Assembly (NCBI GenBank): GCA_030762895.1
Contig: CM061069.1
Coordinates: 7,164,317-7,228,316 of the forward strand
Origin: Sophora flavescens
Lineage: Eukaryota > Streptophyta > Magnoliopsida > Fabales > Fabaceae
DNA: 64,000 nt
Reading direction: 5' to 3'
A program made the position numbers and the translations under genes. Every line of letters begins with the position of its first letter. The stretch's first letter is position 1. The notes below the pieces were generated by a model. It was not told where the DNA came from. It saw only the letters and a program-made list of their open reading frames with translations, and made no database searches. Below are positions 22,755 to 33,705 of this stretch, one piece after another.

Positions 22755-24703
22755 ATCTTTAAGAGGCAGTGGGGAGATCCTCTCTAAACTCTTTGTTTAA
22801 ACTATTTTTTTATAATAATAGTTGTTGTTTTTGGTTGATATATGTTTGCATGTATGTTTTAGGGGGTCTAGGACCCTTGCATGTTGGTTTTATGGCTTGT
22901 GGATGATGCTAGAGTGAAGATAATAACTTGATGTGGATAAACTTGTGTAGAATTTGATTATGGCAGCATGATATATCTGTATTCGTAAGCCTATAAGTTT
23001 TTATAAAGAACGGATTTATGGAAAATAAATACAAATTTGGAAATAAGACTTCTGGGGCTTTAATTTGTTATATAACATGTAGATATTTGGATAAGATTTA
23101 CTGGGTTAAAACACCTCTCAAAGTAAAATCAAATTTTGACTGCGAAAAGAAGAACATAGTTGGTTGCATGATGATTTTAAATATGATTTTGATAGTTAAA
23201 AACTTTTATAAAATTTTATGGGTTATTAATAAAGTATAAATAAAGTTTTGTTGAAGTTTTAGAATTTTTACATATGTATATAAAGATAAATAATTTCATA
23301 AAGTTACAAGTTGGTAAAATTGGATTTTTGGAAAAATCCTGTGCAAACAGAGACAATGTTTGATTTTTAATAAGTTAATGCCTTTGAATTTTTACATGGG
23401 ACCAACTGCACTGTATTGATGTGTGAGTTGGGCACCTTCCATTAAATTATAAAAAATTTTAAAGGTCTTTTGAGTGGTCATTCACATTTTAAACCCACTG
23501 TTGTTCTGAAAATACTTTTATAAAAGAGTTCATCATAATTTTTGAATGAAAAATATGATTTTGAAAATAATATCTTTTAACATGATCAGTTAAAGATTTT
23601 GGTATAACATGGACTATAAACAAGTGTTAATATAAAGATATAAAAGTATGGGTTATATGTGTGTGTGTGTGTGTGTAAAAGTAAGTCTTGAACAAAATAA
23701 ATCCATGAATTTGTAAAAGATTGGACATCTCTAGCATCATTTTTCCAGCCATGTCCAAAACCTATACTTAGAAAGATAAGACGACTTTGTTGATTTAATT
23801 TAAGTTGTTCGCTTAATTTTTAGACTTGCGGCACACGGTGGGCGAAGGAAGTTCGCTCTGGACAATGCGGAAACGAAGACTTTGTCTATCCGTCGAATCA
23901 GGTAAGGGGAGAAAGCCTGAGGGATAATTATGTTATGATGACTATATGCCTTGTGTGTTTATTTTGATGTGTTTGATTGATGTTGTTATTGTTGCGGCTA
24001 TTTTGGTTGGATTTTGAGTTCATGATATATTGATGGTTTATGAAAATATGCATGTTGCTTATATGTGTTGAAGTTGTTGTATATGTGTTGATGATTTATG
24101 AAAATGTGCATGTTACTTATATATGTTGAAGTTGTTGTATATGTGTTGAAGTTGTTGCATGGAAGTCTAACAATTGGTTAGAGCTCAAATAATGAAAATA
24201 AAAGCTTTAAGAAAATATTTACAAAGAAAATCATAAGTAAGGATTCTTTTTTTAACAAAGTTTTGATAAAAAAGGAAAGTTAAATAATTTTGATGATTAG
24301 TGAAAGCTTTAGAAGATCAAAACAATTTTTATAAAGAGAATCATTTTCTTTGATAATGTTTTGAAGAAAATAGAAAAATTTATTTTGGAACTTGAAAAGA
24401 ATTTATTTGGAAATTTTCAATTGTTTCTAGGAAAAATAAGAATTTTTAAAATAAAGTGGTTTGATGAAAAAGAATGGATTTTTTTCCAAAACTTAAAGTT
24501 TAAAAAAAAAATTCAAAAGAAAATTTTTTATTTAAAAAGATTTTTAGTCAAAAAGAAAATTCCGATAACTTGGATAAGTTACGAAAATTTTTGGTTTTGT
24601 ATTTGTTTTTCACTGAACGAAAAATAAGTTGAAAAGTGAACCTAGTAACCGAGACGTCGGAATACTAGAGTTAAAGCACGTGGATCCATGATCCGTATCA
24701 CAA

Positions 24704-24862
24704 CGTTGTGGACGATGTGTCCTATATATGATGCTGTGGACTGTGTCCTATATATGTTGTTGTGGACTGTGTGTCCTATACATATGGACTTGGACGGTGT
24801 GTCCTATGAATATTGCTATGGACTGTGTGTCCTAGATGCGTTGTTGTGGACTGTGTGTCCTG
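24704..24862. repeat. Tandem repeat, about 30-36 bp, 5 units
   Basis: Units each contain GTGGACTGTGTGTCCT(A) followed by a variable TAT-rich part; five are recognisable. The pattern explains the cysteine-rich frame at 24688-24993. Confidence 0.75.
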
Positions 24863-25114
24863 AAAACATTGTGATAAACATGGAAATTGGAGTAAAAAGG
24901 GTAAAGACTGTTTTTCTACTACTACAAAGTTCTAGACTAGTGTCTGGGACTGTTGTGACTGGACACTCGGACTTTAACGTCCTGTGTCGATAAAAAAAAG
25001 CTTTAATACACTTAAAATTCACGGGTGGTCGTGAGCCTTGAGCCTCGACAAGGAAATAATGAAACATAAATAAAATCCACGAAAACCAAAGGTTTTACAT
25101 GCATTGTTCTTGGC

Positions 25115-25262
25115 AGACGTGCCGGTTATTCTGGATATCTTGATAAACGAGGGATTCGAGACGGTGTTATTCCAGATATCTTCATGAATAAGGTATTCGA
25201 GATGGTGTTATTCTGGATATCTTGGTGCACGAGGTATTCGAGACGGTGTGCCTTTGTGGCAA
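25115..25262. repeat. Tandem repeat, about 47 bp, 3 units
   Basis: Three units with TTCTGGATATCTTG(A/G)T, then (A)CGAGGTATTCGAGACGGTGT. Located in the same LTR as the 36-bp repeats. Confidence 0.75.
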
Positions 25263-26013
25263 ATGAGCCTGATCAGCTCACTGTTTTTCAAAAATTGTAT
25301 GGTGTTGGGATCTTTGGAGACTAGGATAGAATGATGAAATATATAAGTGCCATGTTTTCAAAAACGATGACGACTGTTGATTGATATGATTATTTGTGAG
25401 ATTTTATATGATGAATATGTATATTTTGTCTGTATCTGTTGCTCTGTGTTTGGGCATGCAGTCGTCATAATTCATCCATATATTGGTATCTCACCCTTAC
25501 AATATATCAGGTTTTCCCGGGTCCTTTACTGCGACACGAGGGCAAGTGGTGCCGAGAAGTTCCTAACCTCACTTAAGGATATTACTCTCGATCCTTGAAG
25601 AGGTTGGTGAAAATTCTATGGTGAGAACTAGGGAATTCTTCCCAGTAGTTGTCTTTTAGAATGACCAGCTTAGCATGTTTCCTTCTGGACGGATGTTTTA
25701 AGGAAGTTATTATAGGTGGTCTTGAATTGCCTTGTAATGATTTTATAAATTTTAGTACGAAAGATTATTCCATGAAAGTTCATATGTTGAAGTGTTTTTG
25801 ATTTATAAATAGACCTAGTTGTCGTGTATTATTAAGCATGATATGATTATAGTGTTTGTGTTGTGTGCACTATTTTAAGTACTTCGCAAAACTTTTACCC
25901 CCATATTTTCAGACTTATGAAAGTAATAGAAGTTTTTCCGAAAGCAACCGGTAAGCTTTCTTTTTAATTTATTTCCGCATGTAATTAGGAGATAATGCCA
26001 AGGGGGTGTTACA

Positions 26014-26087
26014 GTCTGATTGTACAACCTAACTTTTGTCATTGCATAGGTTAGTTCTGCCATATACCTGCTGGAGGTATTAATTAT
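26014..26087. other. Short unique stretch left of the Copia element
   Basis: Lies between the Ty3-type LTR end and the Copia left LTR; it ends in the ATTAT target duplication (26083-26087). Too short to classify. Confidence 0.4.
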
Positions 26088-26578
26088 TATTGGGACAAAT
26101 ACCAAATATAATCACCTAATACAAGGCCAGCGGATAATTTATATTCCCAGGATCAGACTTTTCCCACACTATGTATAATCACAATGAGACAACAAAAATA
26201 TTCCATTATAAATTAATGGGATTAAAAAAGTTGTAAAAATAATCTCACCAAAAATATTGGTGGCTAAACTCTCTTTTGAATTTTTTTCTCTCAAAAGGCT
26301 TTCTTTCTCACACAAGTGAGGATGTCTTTTCTTTCTCTCAAAACTCTCTGTTGTTTTGGTTTCTTCTCAGATGTTTTTTAAATGAAAGAAGGGAATGGCT
26401 TTTATAGCCAAACTTCTATGCTAAATATGGCCATGACATAAGGAGAGGTTTTCTCCATAATTTTCTTATCCTTTGATATCCTAAAACTTCTCTCGTACTC
26501 ACTTTAATTGCATTTACTATTTTATTTATTATTTATCTCTCCTTCTTTTTCTCTCCTCCCAAAGAGGAAAACCCATCA
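26088..26578 (-). repeat. Copia 3' LTR
   Basis: 491 bp. The end that should read TG is TATTGGG (mutated); the other end is CCCATCA. On the minus strand this is the 3' LTR, next to the RNase H end of the polyprotein. Confidence 0.9.
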
Positions 26579-26594
26579 ATATCCCCCTTCCGAT

Positions 26595-28694
26595 TTAGGT
26601 GGAGGGTTCCAGCATTCCAGCAGTTCTTCTGCAAAACTCGTGCTTGTCCTTAGGTAAGGACTTGGCCATCATATCTGAACTATTGTCATTAGTATGGATT
26701 TTCTCAAGCTGTAATTGCTTGGATTCCAATATATCACGTATCCAGTGATATCTCACATAGATGTGCTTCGACCTTGAGTGAAAACTCGGATTCTTGCTCA
26801 AGTGGATAGCACTCTGACTATCACAATGCACGACATACTTCCGTTGTTCTTGCCCTAACTCATGCAAGAATCGTTTCATCCATAGCATTTCTTTGCAAGC
26901 TTCTGTTATTGCAATGAACTCTGCCTCTGTGGTAGACAAAGCAACACACATTTGTAACTTTGACTGCCACGATACTGCTCCCCCTGAAAATGTAATCGGG
27001 AATCTAGAAGTAGATTTCCTTGAATCAATATCTCCCGCCATATCTGCATCTATGTAGCCAACCAGTTCAGGTCTTCTACTTCCAAAGCATAAACTCATTT
27101 TGGAAGTTCCTCTGAGATATCTTAAGATCCACTTCACAGCATTCCAATGCTCCTTTCCTGGTTTAGCCAAGAATCTGCTTACAACACCAACTGCGTGTGT
27201 TATGTCCAGTCGTGTGCACACCATTGCATACATTAAGCTTCCAACAGCTGAGGCATATGGCACCTTGTGCATCTCCTCCTTTTCAATTTCACTTGTAGGA
27301 CTTTGCTTTGAGCTTAGCATAAAGTGACTAGCAAGTGGAGTAGCAACTGGCTTTGCTTTCTCCATGTGAAACTGCTCCAATACCTTCTCGATATATTTTT
27401 CTTGTGATAACCACAGCTTCCATTCCTTCCGATCACGACAGATGGACATACCAAGAATATGCTTCGCGGGTCCCAAGTCTTTCATAGCAAAAGACTTCTT
27501 CATTTCCTTCTTCAGCTTATTAATCTTCTCACTATTTTGTCCTACGATTAACATATCGTCAACATACAAAAGTAGTATGATGAACTCACCGTCAACAAAT
27601 CTCTTCACAAAGACACAATGATCAGAAGTAGTCCTTCGGTATCCATTCTCAATCATGAAGGAATCAAACTTCTTGTACCATTGACGCGGTGCCTGCTTAA
27701 GTCCATATAAACTCTTCTTCAGCTGACAAACTAAATCTTCTTTGCCTTTGACTTTGAACCCGTCTGGCTGCTCCATGTAAATTTCTTCTTCTAAATCGCC
27801 ATGAAGAAATGCCGTCTTCACATCTAGCTGCTCAACATCTAGATTCAAACTTGCAGCCAAACCAAGCACTACCCGAATTGATGACATCTTTACCACGGGT
27901 GAAAAAATCTCTTCAAAGTCAATGCCTTTCTTCTGACTGAAGATTTTCATGACTAATCTCGCCTTGTACCTGGGTCGTGAGCTATTCTCCTCATTCTTCA
28001 ACTTGTACACCCATTTGTTTTTTAGTGCTCTTTTACCTTTCGGTAACTCTACCAACTCATAAGTTTGGTTCTCATGCAAGGATTGCATTTCTTCTTGCAT
28101 GGCTTTCAACCAATCCTCCTTGTGATCATCTATCATAGCTTCTTCATAAGACTCTAGTTCTCCCCCATCAGTGAGTAACACATATTCCGTTGCAGGATAT
28201 TTGTTTGGTGGTTTAGGCATCCTGACCGACCTTCTTAACTGTGGCTCTTGAATATCTTGTTCTTCATCCTCATAGTCTTCAACCATATCATCGTCGGTAC
28301 CACCGTTCCTATTACCATCAGCTGCTTCTTCAGTTAGATTGTTATCAACTGGAGGTTCATTTTCTGCATCTCCAACATTTTCTATTGCATCTCCCCCATA
28401 ATGCTCTGGAAGAGGAACTGGATCCATGTTGATTAGATGTTCTCTAGAGCTAATAGGCTTAACTCTCTTCTGAATATCTTCAATATTCTGGTCTTCAAAG
28501 AAGACAACATCCCTGCTTCTAATAATCTTTTTCTCAACAAGATCCCATAGCCTGTACCCGAATTCTTCATTTCCATATCCCAAGAAGATGCATTTTTTGG
28601 GGGGAGTTTTGACTCCTCTTGGAACTGACATCCTCCCCCCCAATGGTTTAGCTACATCTTCCTCCAAACTTGTTGGAACATCACCATTCAACAA
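26595..28694 (-). pseudogene. Copia integrase C-terminus, reverse transcriptase and RNase H
   Basis: 699-aa open stretch. Seen in order: KCIFLGYGNEEFGYRLWD (end of integrase), an acidic linker, then RT with FLHGDLEEEIYMEQPDGF, LKKSLYGLKQAPRQWYKKFD and the catalytic LLLYVDDMLIVG, and RNase H with ALSTTEAEFIAITEACKE and CDSQSAIHL. Closest to Tork/Tnt1-type Copia. RT would copy the element RNA and RNase H would degrade it. A motif normally read R-L-V-x-K-G-F is RLVMKIFSQKKG here, a likely damaging change. The start is artificial: it lies in the duplicated segment and is not a natural initiation site. Confidence 0.9.
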
Positions 28695-29110
28695 AGTAAG
28701 GATAAGTTGATCAAGTCAACTGCACTCATCAAAGCTTCACCCCAAAAACTCTTGGGTAACTTGGCATGAGATAACATCGTTCTCACTCTTTCAACAATAG
28801 TTTTGTTCATCCTCTCAGCCACTCCAAGAAGATGCATTTCTTCGACTTGAAGTCGAGTTTTGATCTCTCATCTTTTGGAACATGAACAAATGCTCTACAA
28901 CCGACCACCTTCAAATGGTTGTAGGATACATCTTTACCTGTCCAAAACTTGTTTGGAACATCACCATTCAACAAAGCTGAAGGGGATAAGTTGATCAAGT
29001 CAACTGCACTCATCAAAGCTTCACCCCAAAAACTCTTGGGTAACTTGGCATGAGATAACATCGTTCTCACTCTTTCAACAATAGTTTTGTTCATCCTCTC
29101 AGCAACTCCA
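28585..29110 (-). repeat. Tandem duplication inside Copia integrase (offset about 245-294 bp)
   Basis: About 28664-28825 repeats about 28958-29107 (landmarks: GGAACATCACCATTCAACAAAG, GATAAGTTGATCAAGTCAACTGC, CTTTCAACAATAGTTTTGTTC). The AGAAGATGCATTT segment at 28585 recurs at 28830. Differences of a few bases and a 7-base gap show that it is not recent. It duplicates the part of integrase after the last catalytic residue and breaks the frame. Confidence 0.85.
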
Positions 29111-29655
29111 TTGTGCTGAGGCGTTTTCGGAATAGATCTTTCATGCCGGATTCCATTACTCACACAATAATGTCTGAAAGCTCCAATAAATTCTCCTCCG
29201 TTGTCAGTGCCAACACACTTTAACTTCTTACCAGTTTCTCGCTCAACACTAGCATGAAACTATTTGAATACTACAAACACCTGGTCTTTTGTTTTGAGAG
29301 CATACGCCCAAACCTTCCTGGAGTGGTCATCAATAAAGGTAACAAAATACCTTTCACCTCCATGAGTACTGGTGGTCATTGGACCACAAAGATCATAATG
29401 CACCAAATCTAAAACATTTGGTCTTCTATATGGGGCCTTGTAGCGGAATGAAGCTCTATGTTGTTTTCCAGTCAAGCAATGTATACATGGCTTAAGTGAC
29501 ATTTTTGATCCTTTCACACCCGCCAGTGTATCTCTTTTGGCTAGAATTTGAAGCCCCTTCTCACTCATATGCCCGAGCCGTTTATGCCATAGCTCGACCG
29601 AGGATTCTTCTCCGAGAGCATTAACGCACCCAATATTGACTTTGGCTTCTGTCAC
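28807..29655 (-). pseudogene. Copia GAG-pre-integrase and integrase core
   Basis: Two open parts. 29655-29260 (131 aa) has the GAG-pre-integrase motif (LWHKRLGHMSEKGL, CIHCLTGKQ: the H-H-C-C zinc site) and the first catalytic D (DLVHYDLCGP). A TAG at 29260-29262 follows (family members have Q). Then KLKCVGTDNGGEF (second catalytic D) and, in 29163-28807 (118 aa), QHNGVAERMNKTI (catalytic E). So the D-D-E triad is still readable across the break. Integrase would insert the cDNA into the host chromosome. Confidence 0.88.
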
Positions 29656-29954
29656 ATATAGAGACTTTCTTGCCTCTGGCTATCACCAGGGAACTTTGTG
29701 TCAGCTTCCATTTGCTATCCCCAAACACACTAGTATAGCCTTCTTCGTCTAGTAGGCCTGCGGATATTAGATTGAGACGCATGTCAGGAACATGTCTCAC
29801 ATCTTTTAATGTTAGGCGACAACCGGTGTTTGTATCTAGGAAAAAATCTCCTTTTCCCACAATCTTGGATCTATTATCATTCCCCATCCTCACATGACCA
29901 AAATCACCACTTGTATAGGAAGAAAAGAAATCCCTTCGTGAGGTTACATGAAAT
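29621..29954 (-). pseudogene. Copia protease downstream half
   Basis: Frame 29893-29621 reads GNDNRSKIVGKGD, then LKDVRHVPDMRLNLISAG, the second half of a Copia protease leading into the pre-integrase domain. Near 29660 the frame shifts into the next block. The active-site D-S-G-A-S lies on the far side of the nested insertion (just right of 31118), so the insertion cut the gene directly after its catalytic residues. Confidence 0.8.
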
Positions 29955-31118
29955 TAGGGGTGGCAAAATGATCCATTTGTCCACCATCCATCCAGTCCAT
30001 CCATGAAAAAATCCATCCAATCCATCCATTTATAAAAAAATAATATAAATGGATTGGATGGATTGGATTATTTTTTTAGTGGATGGTTTATGATCCATCC
30101 AATATATTTTAGAATCCATTGGACCAACAATCAAAAATGTAATGGATCAACTTTTATCCATTCCAAAACCAATTTATTTTTTTCATATTATTTTTCACCA
30201 AATAAAAAAACCTCCATTTGTAAAAAAAAAAGTCTATCTAATTTTCTCTTCCGTTCCTTATTATTTTTTCTTCACTATTTTTTATTTTATTTAGGATCAA
30301 ACTTAGGTACAGTATTCTAGTTACTGTGCCTATTGTCTTAAGGAAAAACACTATAAAAGTATTGAAAGAATTATCCAGTCCATCCAAAGAGTTATCCATC
30401 CAATCCATCCATTACAAAAAAAAAAAAAAAACTTTAATGGATGTTGGATCATTTCATATTAAGGATGGATCACTATCCATCCACTATGTTACTAAATCCA
30501 TTGGATGATATTCTTAAATTAAAAACAAATCCATTGGATAAAATTGAAAAATAAAACAAAATTTACAAAATCCACTACCGATCCATTTTTGAGTTAAAAA
30601 CAAAAACACACAACATATGAATACTACATGCGACATGTGTTAAATTTAAGCAGCAAAATCGGCCGAAGAGAATTGAACTGTTGAAGAGGATTCGGATTCT
30701 TTGCCATTGTTAGAGTATTTTCTCATTCCATTATAAGTTTCTTTGTTTGTATTTTTATATAAGTTTCTTTGTTTGTATTTTTATGTTAACATTCTTAATG
30801 ATATGGTATGTGCAGTTCAGGGACATCAGTAGGAAAACCTAAATTGATGCCATCAATTGCCGAAGATCTTGACCGCCATCAAAATTATTTAATTGTAAAA
30901 AAAATTATTCTTTTAAATAATTTTTATGGATGGATTGGATATCCATCCATAAAAAAATTGTTAATGGATGGATTGGATGGATTTTATTAAATGGATATGG
31001 ATGGATTGGATTTTTTTAATGAATTTTTAATGGATCATAATGGATTAATGGATCGTTTTCAATCCATCCATTACAATCCGCTTAAAAATTTATCCAATCC
31101 ATCCATTTGCCACCCCTA
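29955..31118. mobile_element. Non-autonomous hAT-type transposon nested in Copia protease
   Basis: 1164 bp with terminal inverted repeats TAGGGGTGGCAAA...TTTGCCACCCCTA. It is flanked by ATGAAAT on both sides (29948-29954, 31119-31125), giving a 7-bp visible duplication of an expected 8. The ends match the hAT (Ac/Ds-like) style. The interior is AT-rich and contains very many copies, in both orientations, of GGATGGATTGGAT / ATCCAATCCATCC near both ends, with no transposase. Frames at 30054-30320, 30326-30508 and 30808-30990 are repeat artefacts. It would need a transposase from elsewhere. Confidence 0.88.
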
Positions 31119-32042
31119 ATGAAATGATGCACCGGAATCCACGATCCAACATGTATCTTGTGATGTCAAATTAACATGACCATCATCGAAAACAAAGATT
31201 ACCTCATCTCCGTGAAAAATGGTAGCGGCTACGTTACTCGCATCACCATTTTCTTGCTGCTCTCTTTTGAGCTTCCTGCATTCTCTCTTCATGTGGCCTT
31301 TCTCGTGACAGTAGTAACATTCTACGTCTCTTCTTGTCCTTGACCATCCTCTGAACTTATCTCTTAACTTGCCCCTTCACTTGTCTCTAGTATTGAACTT
31401 CTTGTGGATGCTTCTTCCACTGTACTCTGTGACAAGCACCTCAGACTCTGTCGGCATTCCTTGCTCCTTCCTTCTTGATTCTTCATTGAACATGCTGTCT
31501 TTTACTATATCCAATGTTAGAACACCTTGTGGTGCTGAGTTACTCAATGAAACCACAAGTGTGTCCCAATTGTCTGGCAAGGAATTGAGTAGTAACAATG
31601 CTTGCAATTCATCGTCAAGCACCATCTTCATATTGGTGAGTTGATTCACCAATCCTTGAAAATCGCTTAAGTGCTCGGAAACACTCTGGGTCTCTCTATA
31701 CTTGAGGTTCACTAATCGTCGAATAGTAGAGGCTTTATTCTGGGCCGTCTTTCTCTCGTACAACGTTTCTAGTTTCGTCCATAACGTGAACACAACTGTC
31801 TCTTGCACCACGTGATGAAAGACACTTTGATCTATCCATTGCCGAATTTGTCCAACAGTTTTCCTGTTCATCAAATTCCAGTCATCATTATACTTGTTGT
31901 CTGGCTTCGTCCCTTTATTTTGAAAAGGCTGGTACAGATCTTTGCAGTAGAGGATGTCCTCCATTCTGGGCTTCCAAATGGAGCAGTTTGAAGAGGTTAA
32001 CTTAATCATTGTTGCTGATGCTGTTGAGGTTGACTCGTCCAT
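31119..32042 (-). pseudogene. Copia gag, zinc knuckle and protease active site
   Basis: The open part is 221 aa (32042-31377), starting at an ATG 52 bases inside the LTR (MDESTSTASATMIKL). It contains the Copia gag core (NRKTVGQIRQWIDQS, then LWTKLETLYERKTAQNKA, SVSEHLSDFQGLVNQL). A TGA at 31377-31379 (family members have R or similar) interrupts. The frame then continues with CYYCHEKGHMKREC, a C-x2-C-x4-H-x4-C knuckle, and, just before the nested insertion, the protease D-S-G-A-S-F-H. The ATG is close to the LTR as in Tnt1-like elements. Confidence 0.88.
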
Positions 32043-32094
32043 TGTGAATAATACAAGCTAAACTGTGTAATGAACTGAAGTTCTTGATACCACT

Positions 32095-32585
32095 TGTTGG
32101 GAAAAATACCAAATATAATCACCTAATACAAGGCTAGCGTATAATTCATATTCCCAGGATCAGACTTTTCCCACACTATGTATAATCACAATGAGACAAC
32201 AAAAATATTCCATTATAAATTAATGGGATTACAAAAGTTGTAAAAATAATCTCACAAAAATTATTGGTGGCTAAACTCTCTTTTGAATTTTTTTCTCTCA
32301 AAAGACTTTCTCTCTCACACAAGTGAGGATGTCTTTTCTTTCTCTCAAAACACTCTGTTGTTTTGGTTTCTTCTCATATGTTTTTTAAATGAAAGAAGGG
32401 AATGACTTTTATAGCCAAACTTCTACGCTAAATATGGCCATGACATAAGGAGAGTTTTTCTCCATAATTTTCTTATCCTTTGATTTCCTAAAACTTCTCT
32501 CGTACTCATTTTAATTGCATTTACTATTTTATTTATTATTTATCTCTCCTTCTTTTTCTCTCCTCCTAAATAGGAAAACCCATCA
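32095..32585 (-). repeat. Copia 5' LTR
   Basis: 491 bp, TGTTGGG...CCCATCA on the plus strand. Adjacent to primer site and gag start. Its arm-2 partner is 62951-63441, also 491 bp. Confidence 0.92.
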
Positions 32586-32685
32586 ATTATTGTATAAATG
32601 AATGGTTAATTTAGAAGTTAGGATCACGGAATTAGCCAATTTATTGCTATTCATTTTTCACTTTGATGGTATCTGGCTAAGTTGC

Positions 32686-33635
32686 AGGGAGTCAAATAGA
32701 GGAGGTCGTTTGGCTTGCTTCCTTATGAGGCCAGTGTTGCAGCCAACATACACTATTGGCTCACTTGATATGATCTACAATGACTACAGTGTTGCAGCCA
32801 GTGTTATGCAAGTGTGTAGTGGTAAGTTCTCATATTTTATTTGTAAACTTGGTTCCATTACTATCTCAAGCTTGATGGTCAATGTACATGTATTAGTGGC
32901 CATACTAATGTGTTCTTCTGTTTGGTTGTTGATCGACTTAATCACATTTGCTCATTGCCTTATTTTGTTTTCCCTTTTTTTCTTACTCATTTTTCAAGGC
33001 TCTTTTTTTCAATCCCAGTGTGTATTAAGAATCGTTGATAATGTAAGTTGTCCTGGATAATGTATTGCCTCTTCGATGTTTTATGCGAGAATAAAGTTTA
33101 ATTGATTTTGTCATATTCAATACAATAGAAAGTTCATTTAGATATCTTTTTTTTTTAGCATTACCCTCTTAGAGCCATGTTTCCAAGTTTGGTATTTTTC
33201 CTTTTTGTATGGTAGCATGGTCTTATACATCATTAGGGTTCAAAATATTAAGATGGAAATGCATAATGATGGTGTATGGTGTCCTTCATTGAAATTGTTC
33301 ATTTTAAAAGGAATTCCAGTGGTGGTGAAAGAGGTGATAGGAAAAGAACCTTTACTTATAACCCTTTTTTTGTTTGGAAAACTATCAATTTCAAATGTCG
33401 ATGCATTAATTGATCTATTGATCTATTCATGCCACTCAAGGACACAGATAGATTTCTTCTATCTTATTAAGCAACCCTATAATCAGAATATTGGGCTGCA
33501 ACTTTCTAGATGATTGTTTGAGTTTAAAGAGTTATATACTCAAGAACATTATGGGAAGTTGTCTATTAGTTGATTTTTGAAGTTGCACTTTTATTAAAAA
33601 ATACATATTACTATATTAGGTTGATGGTGCAGTAG

Positions 33636-33705
<70 letters not shown>

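Larger units (their letters stand above)
22755..26013 (+). mobile_element. 3' part of a long Ty3-type LTR
   Basis: Ends GGGGGTGTTACA at 26002-26013, a typical Tekay/Del-type LTR terminus. The first 690 bp (22755-23445) are also present, inverted, in the palindrome centre (49265-49950), where they continue an LTR interrupted by the solo Athila LTR. Contains an internal GT dinucleotide run (23660-23677) and two tandem-repeat patches (24704-24860, 25115-25260). No primer site follows the end, so this is either a 3' LTR or a solo/truncated copy. The frames at 23018-23239, 24361-24627, 24688-24993 and 25377-25598 are not credible genes. Confidence 0.65.
26088..32585 (-). mobile_element. Copia (Tork/Tnt1-like) LTR retrotransposon, full length but decayed
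   Basis: Two 491-bp LTRs (26088-26578 and 32095-32585) flank a minus-strand Copia polyprotein. The 5-bp target duplication is perfect: ATTAT at 26083-26087 and 32586-32590. The primer site, complementary to initiator tRNA-Met (reverse of TGGTATCAAGAA, 32081-32092), lies next to the right-hand (5') LTR. A GGAAGGGGGATAT polypurine tract (minus strand) precedes the 3' LTR. Order gag-protease-integrase-reverse transcriptase-RNase H is the Copia order. The LTRs differ at roughly 20 positions, an older insertion than the 34656 element. Nonsense codons, a frameshift, an internal tandem duplication and a nested hAT-type insertion have killed it. Confidence 0.93.

Noticed and set aside
22755..26013. 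Considered as a stand-alone host gene region because of several frames of 60-100 aa
   Set aside because: Frames are AT-rich or repeat-driven, and the sequence has an LTR-type end and a second inverted copy.
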